Assembly (NCBI GenBank): GCA_030683815.1
Contig: JAUXPJ010000020.1
Location: 232,363 to 296,362 of the forward strand
DNA: 64,000 nt
DNA from: Flavobacteriaceae bacterium
GTDB lineage: Bacteria > Bacteroidota > Bacteroidia > Flavobacteriales > Flavobacteriaceae
Reading direction: 5' to 3'
Shown here: positions 8,994 through 18,768 of the stretch, in pieces
Layout: each line of letters opens with the position of its first letter
Position numbering within the stretch: position 1 is the first letter of the stretch
Made by a program: the position numbers and the translations under genes
The notes under the pieces: generated by a model
Database searches by the model: none
Told to the model about the DNA's origin: nothing
What the model saw: only the letters and a program-made list of their open reading frames with translations

Positions 8994-9569
8994 ATGGATA
9001 AAAACGGAAAATTAATTGTTTTTTCGGCTCCTTCAGGTTCTGGAAAAACCACCATTGTACATCATTTATTAACCTGTCCTGAGCTAAAGTTAGATTTTTC
9101 TGTTTCGGCAACTTCAAGACCAGCAAGGGGACAAGAAATAAATGGCAAAGATTATTATTTTATTACAGCCGATCAGTTTAAAAATCACATTGAAAACAAT
9201 GATTTTGTAGAGTGGGAAGAAGTTTACCATGATAATTTTTACGGCACCTTAAAATCAGAAATTAACCGAATTTGGAGCAAGGGTAAAAATGTTATTTTTG
9301 ACATTGATGTGAAAGGCGGATTGAATATCAAAAAACAATTCCCGAAGCAAACTTTGGCTATTTTTGTTCAACCACCCTCCATAGAAGAAATGGAAATCAG
9401 GTTGAGAAATAGACAAACTGATCCAGAAGAAAAAATATTAGAGCGGGTTGCAAAAGCAGCAAAAGAAATCGTATTTGCTAAAGATTTTGACATTATTTTA
9501 CTGAATGATGACTTAGAAATTGCCAAGCAAAAAGCGTATGATTTGGTGGCTGAATTTTTAAAGAAATAA
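8994..9569 (+). CDS. gmk: Guanylate kinase
   Basis: The 191-residue enzyme phosphorylates GMP to GDP with ATP. The P-loop is FSAPSGSGKTTIV (about residues 10-22), the GMP-binding region is SVSATSRPARGQEINGKDYYF, and the lid region contains RLRNRQTD. It lies 3 bp after the YicC gene and 10 bp before nadD. The length is typical (about 190). Its acts in purine nucleotide metabolism and is normally essential. Confidence 0.96.
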   Translation: MDKNGKLIVFSAPSGSGKTTIVHHLLTCPELKLDFSVSATSRPARGQEINGKDYYFITADQFKNHIENNDFVEWEEVYHDNFYGTLKSEINRIWSKGKNVIFDIDVKGGLNIKKQFPKQTLAIFVQPPSIEEMEIRLRNRQTDPEEKILERVAKAAKEIVFAKDFDIILLNDDLEIAKQKAYDLVAEFLKK

Positions 9570-9579
9570 ATATCTACAT

Positions 9580-10164
9580 ATGAATATCGGTCTTTATTTT
9601 GGGACATTTAATCCTATTCACATCGGTCATTTGATTATCGCTAATCATTTGGTAGAATATTCCGATTTAGAAGAAGTTTGGTTGGTGGTATCGCCTCATA
9701 ATCCGTTTAAAGACAAAAAATCTTTATTGGATAATCATCACAGATTGGCTATGGTTCAATTGGCTATTGAAGATTTTCCGAAGTTAAAAGTGTCGGATAT
9801 TGAATTTAAATTACCGCAACCTTCTTATACCATTAAGACTTTGGCGTATTTGACAGAGAAATATCCCAATCATCATTTTTCTTTAATTATGGGTGAAGAT
9901 AATTTAAGAGGATTTCACAAATGGAAAAATCAGGAACAAATTTTGCAAAATCATTTCATTTATGTTTATCCGCGGATAAAAACGAAAGAGGAAAAGGAAA
10001 AATCGTTTTTAAATCACCCTAATATTAAGTTTATGGAAGCGCCCATTATCCAAATATCAGCCACATCAATAAGAAAATCTATCAAGAATAAAAAGAATGT
10101 ATTGCCGTTATTGCCTATAAAGGTGTGGAATTATATTGACGAAATGAACTTTTATAAAAAGTAA
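9580..10164 (+). CDS. nadD: Nicotinate-nucleotide adenylyltransferase
   Basis: The 194-residue protein has the nucleotidyltransferase motif GTFNPIHIGHL (about residues 8-18) and the C-terminal ISATSIRKSI (the ISxTxxR motif, about 159-168). It joins nicotinate mononucleotide and ATP to form deamido-NAD in NAD synthesis. It is the last gene of the yicC-gmk-nadD group and is followed after 30 bp by a peptidase gene with its own likely promoter. Confidence 0.95.
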   Translation: MNIGLYFGTFNPIHIGHLIIANHLVEYSDLEEVWLVVSPHNPFKDKKSLLDNHHRLAMVQLAIEDFPKLKVSDIEFKLPQPSYTIKTLAYLTEKYPNHHFSLIMGEDNLRGFHKWKNQEQILQNHFIYVYPRIKTKEEKEKSFLNHPNIKFMEAPIIQISATSIRKSIKNKKNVLPLLPIKVWNYIDEMNFYKK

Positions 10165-10179
10165 GTAACAAATGAATTG

Positions 10180-10187
10180 TATATTTG
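10180..10187 (+). promoter_or_regulatory. Probable -7 box upstream of the M23 peptidase gene
   Basis: TATATTTG matches the Bacteroidetes -7 consensus TAnnTTTG and lies 7 bases before the ATG at 10195. A good -33 TTTG at the right distance is not evident, so this is a weak call. Confidence 0.4.
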
Positions 10188-10194
10188 TTGACGG

Positions 10195-11082
10195 ATGAAA
10201 AATATACTAAAAGACAGAATAAAGAAAAAAAAATTAAAACATAAATTAACCGATAAATATCGGTTAGTAGTGTTAAACGAAGATACATTTGAGGAACGAT
10301 TTTCCTTAAAATTATCTCGTTTAAACGTTTTTGTTTTCGGAAGTTTGTTTATTATTTTTCTAATTATCAGCACCTCAATTCTTATCGCTTTTACCTCCAT
10401 AAAATATTATATTCCAGGATATTCATCAACAGAATTAAAAAAACAAGCAACCTCATTGGTTTATAAAGTTGATTCATTGCAAAATGTATTAAATATTTAT
10501 GACATTAAAATGGAGGCCTTACTTCCCGTTTTAAAAGGCGAAGAAAAATCAAAAAAATTTATAGAAAATGTTGATTCATTAGTGCAGAGAGATCGTTTGT
10601 TGAATAAATCTCAATTGAACTTGGTGGCTTCCAAAAAAGATGCTGCTTTTAGAAATGAGGTAGAAAGTAAAGACCGTTTCAGCGTATTTAATAAAGCGGT
10701 AAATAAACTTGATATTGTTTTCTTTGCGCCTGTAACCGGTTATATTACAAGCGGATACAATCCTAAGGAAAAACATTACGCAGTTGATATTTCCCTTAAA
10801 AAAGGAACACCGGTTAAAGCAGTTGCCGATGGAACCGTTATTTTTACGGCATGGACTTCAGAAACCGAATATGTCATCATATTAAAACATAAAAAAGATT
10901 TTATTTCAGTTTATAAACACAATAGTGTGGTGCTAAAACAACAGGGCGATTTGGTAAAAACAGGTCAAGTAATTGCTGCTTCAGGTTCTTTAGGCGAGTT
11001 AAGTACGGGTCCACATTTGCATTTTGAACTTTGGAGTGATGGCTATCCGGTAAATCCCACCAATTATATTTCATTCGAATAA
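10195..11082 (+). CDS. M23-family (LytM-like) metallopeptidase, membrane anchored
   Basis: This 295-residue protein has a basic cytoplasmic N-terminus (residues 1-45), one transmembrane helix (about 46-70, VFVFGSLFIIFLIISTSILIAF), a coiled-coil periplasmic linker, and a C-terminal peptidase M23 domain (about 170-290). The Zn ligands are seen in HYAVDISLKKGTPV (H and D) and GPHLHFELW (HxH). Such enzymes cleave peptidoglycan cross-links or serve as inactive activators of amidases; the ligands are kept here, so activity is likely. Its stop overlaps the start of the GH3 gene by one base (TAATG). Confidence 0.92.
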   Translation: MKNILKDRIKKKKLKHKLTDKYRLVVLNEDTFEERFSLKLSRLNVFVFGSLFIIFLIISTSILIAFTSIKYYIPGYSSTELKKQATSLVYKVDSLQNVLNIYDIKMEALLPVLKGEEKSKKFIENVDSLVQRDRLLNKSQLNLVASKKDAAFRNEVESKDRFSVFNKAVNKLDIVFFAPVTGYITSGYNPKEKHYAVDISLKKGTPVKAVADGTVIFTAWTSETEYVIILKHKKDFISVYKHNSVVLKQQGDLVKTGQVIAASGSLGELSTGPHLHFELWSDGYPVNPTNYISFE

Positions 11083-12572
11083 TGAGTTTAAAATCATTTT
11101 TTGCTAAAATTTACGCGCAAATAGAAAAGCGTAATATTGATAAATGGGCATCTAGACCAATTGAAACTCAAAAAAAAGTGTTGAAGCAACTCATTAAAGA
11201 AGCGCAAAAAACTTCGTTCGGAATTGATCATCAATTTAAAAAAATCAAATCTTATGAGGATTTTAAAAAACGCGTTCCGATAAGAGATTATGAAGATTTA
11301 AGAATTTATATTGATAGCGTAGTTTTAGGAAAAAAAGATGTTTTATGGAAAGGGAAACCCCTTTATTTTGCTAAAACTTCAGGTACAACTTCGGGTACAA
11401 AATATATTCCTATTTCCAAGGAATCGATGCCGTTTCATATCAAGGCAGCCAAACAGGCCTTGTTAATGTATATAGCCGAAACCGGTAAAGCTGATTTTGT
11501 TGATGGTAAAATGATTTTTTTACAGGGAAGCCCTGTTCTTGAAGAAAAAAACGGTATCAAAACCGGTCGGCTTTCAGGTATAGCAGCTCATTTTATCCCA
11601 AAATATTTACAGCAAAATCGGCTTCCGTCTTGGGAAACCAATTGTATTGATGATTGGGAAACCAAAGTCAACGCCATTGTAGATGAAACCATCCATGAAG
11701 ATATGAGAGTCATCAGTGGAATTCCTTCCTGGGTACAGATGTATTTCGAAAAACTGATAGAGAAAAGTGGAAAAAATATTGGAACACTCTATAAAAACTT
11801 CAATTTATTTGTTTTTGGAGGTGTTAATTTTGAACCCTATCGCAATAAATTTGAACAATTAATCGGCAGAAAAGTAGATTCAATCGAATTGTTTCCGGCC
11901 TCTGAAGGATTTTTTGCATTTCAAGATTCGCAAACAGCAAAAGGAATGTTGCTCCAATTAAACAGCGGTATGTTTTATGAATTTATTCCATCCGAAGAAT
12001 TTTTTGATGAAAATCCGACCAGAATTTCCATCGCCGATGTAAAATTAGGGATTAATTATGTCTTAATTCTCAACACCAATGCCGGTTTGTGGGGCTATAA
12101 TATTGGAGATACGGTTATATTTACATCCTTAAAACCATATAGAGTTATCGTTTCGGGTCGCATCAAACATTATATTTCTGCATTTGGAGAACATGTAATT
12201 GCTAAAGAAGTGGAACATGCTTTGAAAGAAGCTGTTGAAAATTCAGAAATTAGCATCAATGAATTTACGGTAGCGCCACAAGTTACGCCAACAGTCGGAC
12301 TTCCATATCACGAATGGTTTATTGAATTTGAAAAAGAACCGGAAAATTTAGAAACTTTTTCGACTCTTATAGATCAAGCACTTCAGCAGCAAAATGCATA
12401 TTATTTTGATTTGATTTCCGGCCATGTTTTACAGCCGTTAAAAGTTAGAAAAGTAGTGAAAGACGGCTTTAAAAATTATATGAAATCGATTGGGAAATTG
12501 GGCGGACAAAACAAAGTACCGCGATTGTCTAACGATCGTAAAATTGTAGATCAACTAGTAATAACGGAATGA
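11082..12572 (+). CDS. GH3-family acyl-acid amido synthetase-like protein
   Basis: The 496-residue adenylate-forming protein belongs to the GH3 auxin-responsive family. It has the ATP-binding SGTTSGTKYIPIS segment (about residues 99-111), ELFPASEGFFAFQ (about 267-279), and the C-terminal hinge ISAFGEHVIAKEVEHAL. Plant members conjugate acyl acids to amino acids; the bacterial substrate is unknown. Start and stop codons overlap with neighbours on both sides (TAATG upstream, ATGA downstream), which indicates translational coupling in an M23-GH3-MOSC operon. Confidence 0.88.
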   Translation: MSLKSFFAKIYAQIEKRNIDKWASRPIETQKKVLKQLIKEAQKTSFGIDHQFKKIKSYEDFKKRVPIRDYEDLRIYIDSVVLGKKDVLWKGKPLYFAKTSGTTSGTKYIPISKESMPFHIKAAKQALLMYIAETGKADFVDGKMIFLQGSPVLEEKNGIKTGRLSGIAAHFIPKYLQQNRLPSWETNCIDDWETKVNAIVDETIHEDMRVISGIPSWVQMYFEKLIEKSGKNIGTLYKNFNLFVFGGVNFEPYRNKFEQLIGRKVDSIELFPASEGFFAFQDSQTAKGMLLQLNSGMFYEFIPSEEFFDENPTRISIADVKLGINYVLILNTNAGLWGYNIGDTVIFTSLKPYRVIVSGRIKHYISAFGEHVIAKEVEHALKEAVENSEISINEFTVAPQVTPTVGLPYHEWFIEFEKEPENLETFSTLIDQALQQQNAYYFDLISGHVLQPLKVRKVVKDGFKNYMKSIGKLGGQNKVPRLSNDRKIVDQLVITE

Positions 12573-13120
12573 TGAAAGTGGTATCAACCAATATCGGGAA
12601 AAGAGCAATTCATCAATGGAAAAATAAAATTGCTGAAACAGGAATTTTTAAAGAACCTACTACAACACCCATTTTTTTGGGCTTAGAAGATGTCGAGAAT
12701 GACTCTGTTGTAGATAGAAAATATCATGGTGGAATCGAACAGGCGATGTATGCCTACAGTGCCAATCATTACGAATATTGGGAAAAATTATATCCAAATT
12801 TGAGTTTTGATTTCGGTATGTTTGGCGAGAATCTGACGATTGCTGATTTAGACGAAACCACTATTTGTGTGGGCGATGTTTACCAATTAGGAAATTCATT
12901 AGTTGAAGTTACAAAACCAAGAGAACCCTGTTTTAAACTGATATTCCGTTTTCAGGATGAAGCGATTGTAAAACAATTTTGGAATACCACTTTTAGCGGA
13001 GTGTACTTCAAAATTCTTCAAACAGGAACGGTGAAAAAAGGAGATATTTTACAATTAGTTGAAAAAGCGCAAAACCAATCCACCATTGCTGAGGTTTATG
13101 GGAAGTTAAAAAGTTCATAA
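12569..13120 (+). CDS. MOSC domain-containing protein
   Basis: The 183-residue protein is a stand-alone MOSC domain of the YiiM type: KYHGGIEQAMYAYSANHYEYW (about residues 51-71, with the conserved His), FGENLTI (about 89-95) and KPREPCFKL with the conserved Cys (about 117-125). Family members act in molybdenum-cofactor dependent reduction of N-hydroxylated compounds or in sulfur transfer. The exact reaction is unknown. The start overlaps the GH3 stop. The last codons and the stop lie in the start of an intergenic tandem repeat tract. Confidence 0.88.
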   Translation: MMKVVSTNIGKRAIHQWKNKIAETGIFKEPTTTPIFLGLEDVENDSVVDRKYHGGIEQAMYAYSANHYEYWEKLYPNLSFDFGMFGENLTIADLDETTICVGDVYQLGNSLVEVTKPREPCFKLIFRFQDEAIVKQFWNTTFSGVYFKILQTGTVKKGDILQLVEKAQNQSTIAEVYGKLKSS

Positions 13121-13129
13121 AGTTAAAAA

Positions 13130-13219
13130 GTTTATAATGTTTATAAAGTTTATAATGTTTATAATGTTTATAATGTTTATAAAGTTTGTAATGTTCATAA
13201 AGTTCACAATGTTGATAAA
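13130..13219. repeat. Tandem 9-bp repeat, ten units
   Basis: Ten consecutive 9-base units follow the consensus GTTTATAAT/GTTTATAAA, with decay at the right end (GTTTGTAAT, GTTCATAAA, GTTCACAAT, GTTGATAAA). Two or three less regular units precede it and reach into the end of the MOSC gene. This is a microsatellite-like tract between convergent genes. No gene is present in 13121-13365. Confidence 0.85.
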
Positions 13220-13365
13220 GATTAACCCAACGTTTAACCGATTAACCAATTAACCAATTCATTATTTTACTTTACAACATTATTACATTCAAACTTTTAA
13301 CAATTAATACAATTTCAAATTCCCAAAACTTGTCCCGATTTTTTGGGATTATCTCATTTCCAAAT

Positions 13366-14469
13366 TTACTTTAAAACCCTTGGTATTCGTTGTGAAATTC
13401 CAGTAATCATTTCATAAGAAATAGTACCTGAACGAGTAGCCAAATCTTCTACATTTTCCTGATTTTTAAAGATAAAAACTTCATCGCCTTCTTTGCAATT
13501 AATATGAGTTACATCGACCATAATCATATCCATACACACATTTCCCAAAATAAATGCTTGCTGATTGTTGATGGTAACATAGCCCACTTTATTGCCTAAA
13601 TTACGATGAATTCCATCGGCGTGACCAATCGGAATGGTAGCGCTTTTTACCATTTCTGATGAAATAAACGCACGGTTATAACCAATAGATTCACCAGGAT
13701 TGATGGTATGAATCTGTGAAATTGTAGATTTTAATGTTCCAACATTTTTTAATTTGGATGTTTCAGCAGCATCATTTCCAAAACCGTATAATCCAATTCC
13801 GACTCTGACCATATCTAAATGGGCATCAGGATAATTGATAACTCCCGAAGTATTTGTCAGATGTCTGATTGGATTGATCTGAAGTTTATCGGTAATCTTT
13901 TTTGAAATTTCATTAAAAGCATCAATTTGATTTTGTGTAAACGCGCGTTCATTCAAATCCTCACTGGCAACTAAATGAGAAAATATAGACGTTAAATAAA
14001 CTTCCTGCTGATCTTTTAAAATCGAAATAACCTCATCAACATCAGTAGATTTAAAGCCCAAACGATTTAAGCCCGTATTAAATTTGATATGAATTGGATA
14101 ATGTTGAAGATTGGCTTTTTTTACCTCATCCATAAACTGATGCAAAACCCTGAAACTGTATAAATTGGGTTCTAATTGATAAGGCAATAAATGATGTAAT
14201 GTTTCTTTTTGAGGATGTAAAATTAAAATAGGTTTTGTAATTCCGGCTTCGCGAAGTGCAATACCTTCATCAATAAAAGCAACAGCCAAATAATCAACGC
14301 CTTCATTTTCCAATATTTCAGCAATGGCAACGGCTTCATTTCCGTAGGCAAAAGCTTTTACAACTCCCAAAAATTTGGTAGCCGGTATTAATTTCGATTT
14401 GAAATAATTAAAATTATGTATAACTGCCTTAGAATCAATTTCTAAAAGCGTAACATGGGTTTTATTCAT
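13366..14469 (-). CDS. alr: Alanine racemase
   Basis: The 367-residue PLP enzyme interconverts L- and D-alanine for peptidoglycan synthesis. The PLP-lysine motif is [15 protein letters not shown] (about residues 33-47; most bacteria have KANAYGHG), and the C-terminal catalytic region shows [12 protein letters not shown] (about 306-317). It is a free-standing Alr, not the MurF-Alr fusion seen in some Bacteroidota. It overlaps tdk upstream by 8 bases, so both are probably read from one transcript. Confidence 0.95.
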   Translation of the reverse strand: MNKTHVTLLEIDSKAVIHNFNYFKSKLIPATKFLGVVKAFAYGNEAVAIAEILENEGVDYLAVAFIDEGIALREAGITKPILILHPQKETLHHLLPYQLEPNLYSFRVLHQFMDEVKKANLQHYPIHIKFNTGLNRLGFKSTDVDEVISILKDQQEVYLTSIFSHLVASEDLNERAFTQNQIDAFNEISKKITDKLQINPIRHLTNTSGVINYPDAHLDMVRVGIGLYGFGNDAAETSKLKNVGTLKSTISQIHTINPGESIGYNRAFISSEMVKSATIPIGHADGIHRNLGNKVGYVTINNQQAFILGNVCMDMIMVDVTHINCKEGDEVFIFKNQENVEDLATRSGTISYEMITGISQRIPRVLK

Positions 14470-15064
14470 TTTCTTTGGCTATTTTTTGAGCTCTCATGGC
14501 TTTGTAATAAGCCGCTCTGCTGAGTGGTTCATATTCTTGTGTTTCGCCTAACATCACCACATTATCATTAGCCACTTTTCTAAAACTATAATGCGCTAAA
14601 TTTCCGGTTCTGGTACAAACGGCATGGACTTTGGTAACATATTCGGCGGTTGCCATCAGCGCAGGCACCGGCCCGAACGGATTTCCTTTAAAATCCATAT
14701 CTAAACCGGCAATAATTACTCTAACTCCACGATTGGCCAATTCATTGCAAACCGCTACAATATGTTCATCAAAAAATTGAGCTTCATCAATTCCAACAAC
14801 CTGTACACCTTCACTCAGTAATAATATACTTGCTGATGAAGTAACGGGCGTTGAACGAATTTGATTGGCATCGTGAGAAACAACCATTTCATCATCGTAA
14901 CGCGTATCTATAGATGGCTTGAAAATCTCAACACTTTGCTTAGCAAATTGAGCACGTTTTAAGCGACGGATAAGTTCTTCCGTTTTGCCGGAAAACATAG
15001 AGCCGCAAATGACTTCTATCCATCCAAATTGTTCTGTGTGATTTACGGTATTTTCAAGAAACAT
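14462..15064 (-). CDS. tdk: Thymidine kinase (type II)
   Basis: The 200-residue enzyme phosphorylates thymidine for salvage. The P-loop is [19 protein letters not shown] (about residues 19-37), the Walker B/DEAQ motif is VGIDEAQFF (about 91-99), and the lasso region has [15 protein letters not shown]. The structural-zinc cysteines found in many members are not all present; only CTRTGN is obvious. It precedes and overlaps alr. Confidence 0.94.
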   Translation of the reverse strand: MFLENTVNHTEQFGWIEVICGSMFSGKTEELIRRLKRAQFAKQSVEIFKPSIDTRYDDEMVVSHDANQIRSTPVTSSASILLLSEGVQVVGIDEAQFFDEHIVAVCNELANRGVRVIIAGLDMDFKGNPFGPVPALMATAEYVTKVHAVCTRTGNLAHYSFRKVANDNVVMLGETQEYEPLSRAAYYKAMRAQKIAKENE

Positions 15065-15161
15065 TTTGTAAATTTAGAGCTTGAAAGATTCAACAATCTA
15101 TTTTTTGTTTTGTACAAATCTATTAAAAATAGTACTCATTTGACAATTAATTTATTAACGT

Positions 15162-15857
15162 ATGCGCAAAAAAATCGAAACCGAATTAAAATCTTTAGCG
15201 ACAGAAATTTTACAATTACCGGATTTTACCGATGTAGGGGCGTTACATCAGAAATCATTGGAACTTTATGAAAAATTAACACTTTTAAAATTTGTTGATA
15301 ATTACTTTGAAACGCGTTTTGAAGATGTTGAAATTTCTTTTATTCCATCAAAAATGGAGGAAGAACTAAAAGAAAAGGATACTAATCAAGACATTTTAGA
15401 GGATGAATTTGATGAGTTGGATGAAGATAAAAGAGAAGAAAATATTGACTTTGATAATTCTGATGATGAATTATTAGAAGAAACTGATAATTTTTTAAAT
15501 TATCCGAGTAGACAACTTTCATTAGAAGAAGAGTTAGAAAATTCAATTTCAGCTGACGTTGCTGCGGATTTATTTGAAAAAAGTGTTAAGGTAGCTCCCA
15601 AATCAGTTTCATTAAATGATAAGTTGCAAAATAGTGCCATCCAAGTTGGATTAAATGATCGCATTGCATTTGTTAAATATTTGTTTAATGGAAGTCAGGA
15701 AGATTATAACCGGGTTTTGTCTCAATTAAACTCATTTGATACAGAAGATGAAGCGAAAGATTTTCTGCTGGAGATTGTAAAACCTGACTATAACTGGAAC
15801 GATAAATTAGAATATGAACAACGTTTCTTATTTTTGATAGAGCGAAAGTTTTTGTAA
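15162..15857 (+). CDS. Conserved flavobacterial protein of unknown function, acidic middle region
   Basis: I do not recognise this 231-residue protein. It has a helical N-terminus (MRKKIETELKSLATEILQL), a very acidic, probably disordered stretch (about residues 70-120, many Asp/Glu), and a folded C-terminal part (about 150-231: NDRIAFVKYLFNGS...LERKFL-like end). No signal peptide or membrane helix is visible. Proteins with this layout occur beside tdk/alr in many Flavobacteriia by my recollection, and appear to be conserved. It is transcribed away from tdk, with 97 bp between the starts. Confidence 0.75.
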   Translation: MRKKIETELKSLATEILQLPDFTDVGALHQKSLELYEKLTLLKFVDNYFETRFEDVEISFIPSKMEEELKEKDTNQDILEDEFDELDEDKREENIDFDNSDDELLEETDNFLNYPSRQLSLEEELENSISADVAADLFEKSVKVAPKSVSLNDKLQNSAIQVGLNDRIAFVKYLFNGSQEDYNRVLSQLNSFDTEDEAKDFLLEIVKPDYNWNDKLEYEQRFLFLIERKFL

Positions 15858-15980
15858 GCCGTTGCAATTGGTAAAATGAATCAGATTTTTAGTGTACTAA
15901 TTGATTGTTATTAGGTCAACTGATTTTTCAACTCAAATAATTGAATTGGTGTAAACTCTAACGTATCGTTATTGAAATTA

Positions 15981-16691
15981 TTAAATTTTATCTCTTCTAT
16001 TTATCAGTTTTAACCAATAGTATTTAAGAGGATTTTTGTACTTTAACTGTTTCCAGGGGCGACTGCTATGTGGCTTATGAATTACGGGTGTCTCCATAAG
16101 AACATAATTTTTAAAATTCATTTCAATAGCTTTTTTAGATATTATGGTATCATACCAATCTTTAGTTTGATCTAAATTTACAAAATTATAGCTTTTTAAA
16201 AAGTCAATTGACAGCAGTGTACAGCAAAAACTCAAACTCCTTTTCGTTGCAATAAAATCTTCCGGATTGTCTTTAAATTTCAAATAAGGGAAATTTACTT
16301 TTCCTAAAGAATCGACCGTTATTGCGCCTACTAAACCACAATTTTTATTTTTATCAGCAAATTGAATCATTTTAAAAAATGTAGTTGGTTTTACAGTTAC
16401 ATCGGACTCAACAATAATTAATGGGATATTTTTTTCAAGGGATATTTTTTGAGCGAGTTGTAAAACTAACTTATAATTAGGAGATGGAGTGTTGGTTACA
16501 TCTTCTAAATTTATTAATTTGTAGGATAATTTCTGAGCATTATTTTCTAAATAGGTTTTAGTTTCGATACTGCTGAAATCATTGTAAATAATATACTCAA
16601 TTTCAATTTGGCTGGTTTTAATGGCCTCAATTGTTTCAATAGTATTTTGTAAAGAATCTTTAACGGGTGTAATTACTAAAGCCTGAATCAT
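15981..16691 (-). CDS. Glycosyltransferase family 2-like protein
   Basis: The 236-residue protein opens with a GT-A type nucleotide-sugar fold (ALVITPVKDSLQNTIETIEAI, then EYIIYNDFSS). An acidic position follows in LIIVESDVTVKP (about residues 93-104), in the place of the DxD-like motif. The rest reads as a small single-domain enzyme: GLVGAITVDSLG, then a C-terminal basic helix. The donor and acceptor cannot be told. It is a single gene with no glycan-cluster neighbours. Confidence 0.7.
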   Translation of the reverse strand: MIQALVITPVKDSLQNTIETIEAIKTSQIEIEYIIYNDFSSIETKTYLENNAQKLSYKLINLEDVTNTPSPNYKLVLQLAQKISLEKNIPLIIVESDVTVKPTTFFKMIQFADKNKNCGLVGAITVDSLGKVNFPYLKFKDNPEDFIATKRSLSFCCTLLSIDFLKSYNFVNLDQTKDWYDTIISKKAIEMNFKNYVLMETPVIHKPHSSRPWKQLKYKNPLKYYWLKLINRRDKI

Positions 16692-16899
16692 GAGTAAATT
16701 TTTAACAAATGTAATAAAATTTAACTTTTTGACTCTTAGAGATTCTGTATTGTATAAATTTTAATTATAAAGTTAGTTTGGATTATATCCCAAAAGTATG
16801 AGCAATAATATGTGAAATAAAACGATTTCATATTGAGAAAAATGCAGTGTTTCATTGCTGATTTACTGATTTTAACAAACGTCATTTTGAAAAAAATAA

Positions 16900-16907
16900 T
16901 ATCTTTG
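16900..16907 (+). promoter_or_regulatory. -7 promoter box before the DinB gene
   Basis: TATCTTTG matches TAnnTTTG and lies 17 bases before the ATG at 16925. A -33 element at the usual 19-base distance is not clear. Confidence 0.45.
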
Positions 16908-16924
16908 CCGGTATAAGCAGAAAT

Positions 16925-17395
16925 ATGGAAAAACAACTCGATATTATCAAAAATCATCGTGAAATTCTTTTATCATTAATTGCTGATTTAAATCAGGAAC
17001 AATTGTGTAAAATTCCGAATGGTTTTAACAACAATGTCATCTGGAATGTAGGTCATATTTTAGTGACGCAACAAATGTTAACCTATGGTTTGTCAAATTT
17101 ATCTTATAAAATAGATAAAGAGCTTGTTGATAAATATAGGAAGGGTTCTATAGCGATGAAAAATGTTTCTACAGATGAAATCAATCAAATTAAAGAGCTT
17201 TTAGTAACAACTTTAGATACGCTAGAGAGTGATTTACAACAAAATAAGTTTGCTTCTTTTAACCACTATAAAACCAGTATGGGATTGGAATTAAACTCGA
17301 TAACAGATTGTATTCCTTTTATGGCGTATCATGAAGGAATTCATTTGGGCATAATCTTATCTTTGATCAAATTTGTTAAAATTAGTGATAAGTGA
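16925..17395 (+). CDS. DinB/YfiT-like putative metal-dependent hydrolase or transferase
   Basis: The 156-residue protein has the four-helix DinB layout. The three metal-binding His residues are visible in IWNVGHILV (about residue 47) and in MAYHEGIHLG (about residues 139-148). DinB-superfamily proteins include thiol S-transferases (bacillithiol, mycothiol), but the substrate in Bacteroidota is mostly unknown. It stands alone, with a -7 promoter box shortly upstream. Confidence 0.85.
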   Translation: MEKQLDIIKNHREILLSLIADLNQEQLCKIPNGFNNNVIWNVGHILVTQQMLTYGLSNLSYKIDKELVDKYRKGSIAMKNVSTDEINQIKELLVTTLDTLESDLQQNKFASFNHYKTSMGLELNSITDCIPFMAYHEGIHLGIILSLIKFVKISDK

Positions 17396-17524
17396 ATAAA
17401 TAGCAGCAGCACGCACTGGAAGTAATCAGTTAAACGATTTCACCGATATAAAAGAGCCAACAAGCCAAATACCTGATACTAGATACCAAATACAACCCTT
17501 TTAACATTACAAACTTTTATAAAA

Positions 17525-18670
17525 ATGAAATTCAACACTAAAACAATACACGGCAATCAGCATCATGACCCAGCAACTGGCGCGGTTATGACACCAATAT
17601 ATCAAACATCTACCTATGCGCAGAAATCGCCCGGAGATCACAAAGGATATGAGTATTCCAGAACTGCAAATCCAACAAGAACTGCCTTAGAAAATATGTT
17701 GGCTAGTATTGAAAATGGAAACTATGGATTAGCTTTTGGGTCTGGTTTGGCTGCAATTGATGCGGTTATCAAATTGTTAAATCCTGGTGATGAAGTGATT
17801 TCCACCAACGATTTGTACGGAGGAACCTATCGAATTTTTACTAAGATTTTTGAAAAATACGGAATTAAATTTCATTTTATCGGAATGGGAAATCCATCTG
17901 ATATTGAAAAATACATCAACCAAAACACTAAACTTATTTGGGTTGAAACACCAACCAACCCAATGATGAATATTATCGATATTGAAGCAGTTTCAAAAAT
18001 CGCCCAAAAAAATCAACTTTTATTAGCTGTTGATAATACTTTCGCAACGCCGTATTTACAATTGCCGTTAGATTTAGGAGCTGATATTATTATGCATTCG
18101 GCTACCAAATATTTAGGCGGGCATTCTGATGTGGTGATGGGGGCTTTGGTGGTAAAAGACAAAGAATTAGCTGATAAACTTTATTTTATTCAAAATGCAT
18201 CTGGTGCGGTTTGCGGACCTATGGATAGTTTTTTGGTATTAAGAGGAATTAAAACGCTTCATGTTAGGGTTCAAAGACATTGTGAAAACGGAAAAGCGGT
18301 GGCTCAATTTTTAACCAAGCATCCAAAAGTAGGAAAAGTGTACTGGCCAGGATTTGAATCGCACCCCAATCATGAAGTGGCAAAAAAACAAATGAAAGAT
18401 TTTGGAGGAATGATTTCATTTACAACAAAAGGAGACCGATTAGAAGATGCTATCAAAATTGTGGAAAATTTAGAGATTTTTACCTTGGCAGAATCGTTGG
18501 GAGGAGTTGAATCACTGAGCGGACATCCGGCATCAATGACGCACGCATCAATTCCAAGAGAAGAACGCATTAAAAACGGATTGGTAGATTCGCTTATCAG
18601 ATTAAGTGTTGGAATTGAAGATATAGATGATTTGATGGGTGATTTATCCAATGCTTTAAAATTGATTTAG
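17525..18670 (+). CDS. Trans-sulfuration PLP enzyme (cystathionine gamma-synthase/lyase)
   Basis: This 381-residue Cys/Met metabolism PLP enzyme shows YEYSRTANPTRTALE (about residues 42-56), the YGGTYRIF region, and the PLP-lysine motif HSATKYLGGHSDVVMGA (about 190-206, Lys in TKY). The C-terminal SLGGVESLSGHPASMTH is typical. Sequence alone does not separate cystathionine gamma-synthase from gamma-lyase; the flavobacterial version with this N-terminus is usually annotated as the synthase or as bifunctional. It is monocistronic and has its own terminator. Confidence 0.88.
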   Translation: MKFNTKTIHGNQHHDPATGAVMTPIYQTSTYAQKSPGDHKGYEYSRTANPTRTALENMLASIENGNYGLAFGSGLAAIDAVIKLLNPGDEVISTNDLYGGTYRIFTKIFEKYGIKFHFIGMGNPSDIEKYINQNTKLIWVETPTNPMMNIIDIEAVSKIAQKNQLLLAVDNTFATPYLQLPLDLGADIIMHSATKYLGGHSDVVMGALVVKDKELADKLYFIQNASGAVCGPMDSFLVLRGIKTLHVRVQRHCENGKAVAQFLTKHPKVGKVYWPGFESHPNHEVAKKQMKDFGGMISFTTKGDRLEDAIKIVENLEIFTLAESLGGVESLSGHPASMTHASIPREERIKNGLVDSLIRLSVGIEDIDDLMGDLSNALKLI

Positions 18671-18693
18671 AAAAATATCGGAGGATTTAAAAC

Positions 18694-18725
18694 AAAAAAA
18701 GCTGTATAAAATGCAGTTTTTTTTG
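18694..18725 (+). terminator. Terminator after the trans-sulfuration gene
   Basis: CTGTAT and ATGCAG form a six-pair stem (one G-U pair) with loop AAA. It is flanked by A-run on the left and a run of eight or more T on the right. Confidence 0.75.
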
Positions 18726-18768
18726 TTGAAGAGTGTTATGATTAGTCTAATCATTAAAAAATTGTTTA

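Noticed and set aside
13130..13219. CRISPR-like array
   Set aside because: The repeats are 9 bases long and contiguous, with no spacers and no cas genes nearby.
17396..17524. SAM or other riboswitch before the trans-sulfuration gene
   Set aside because: I could find no conserved core or convincing stem set in the 129 bases.
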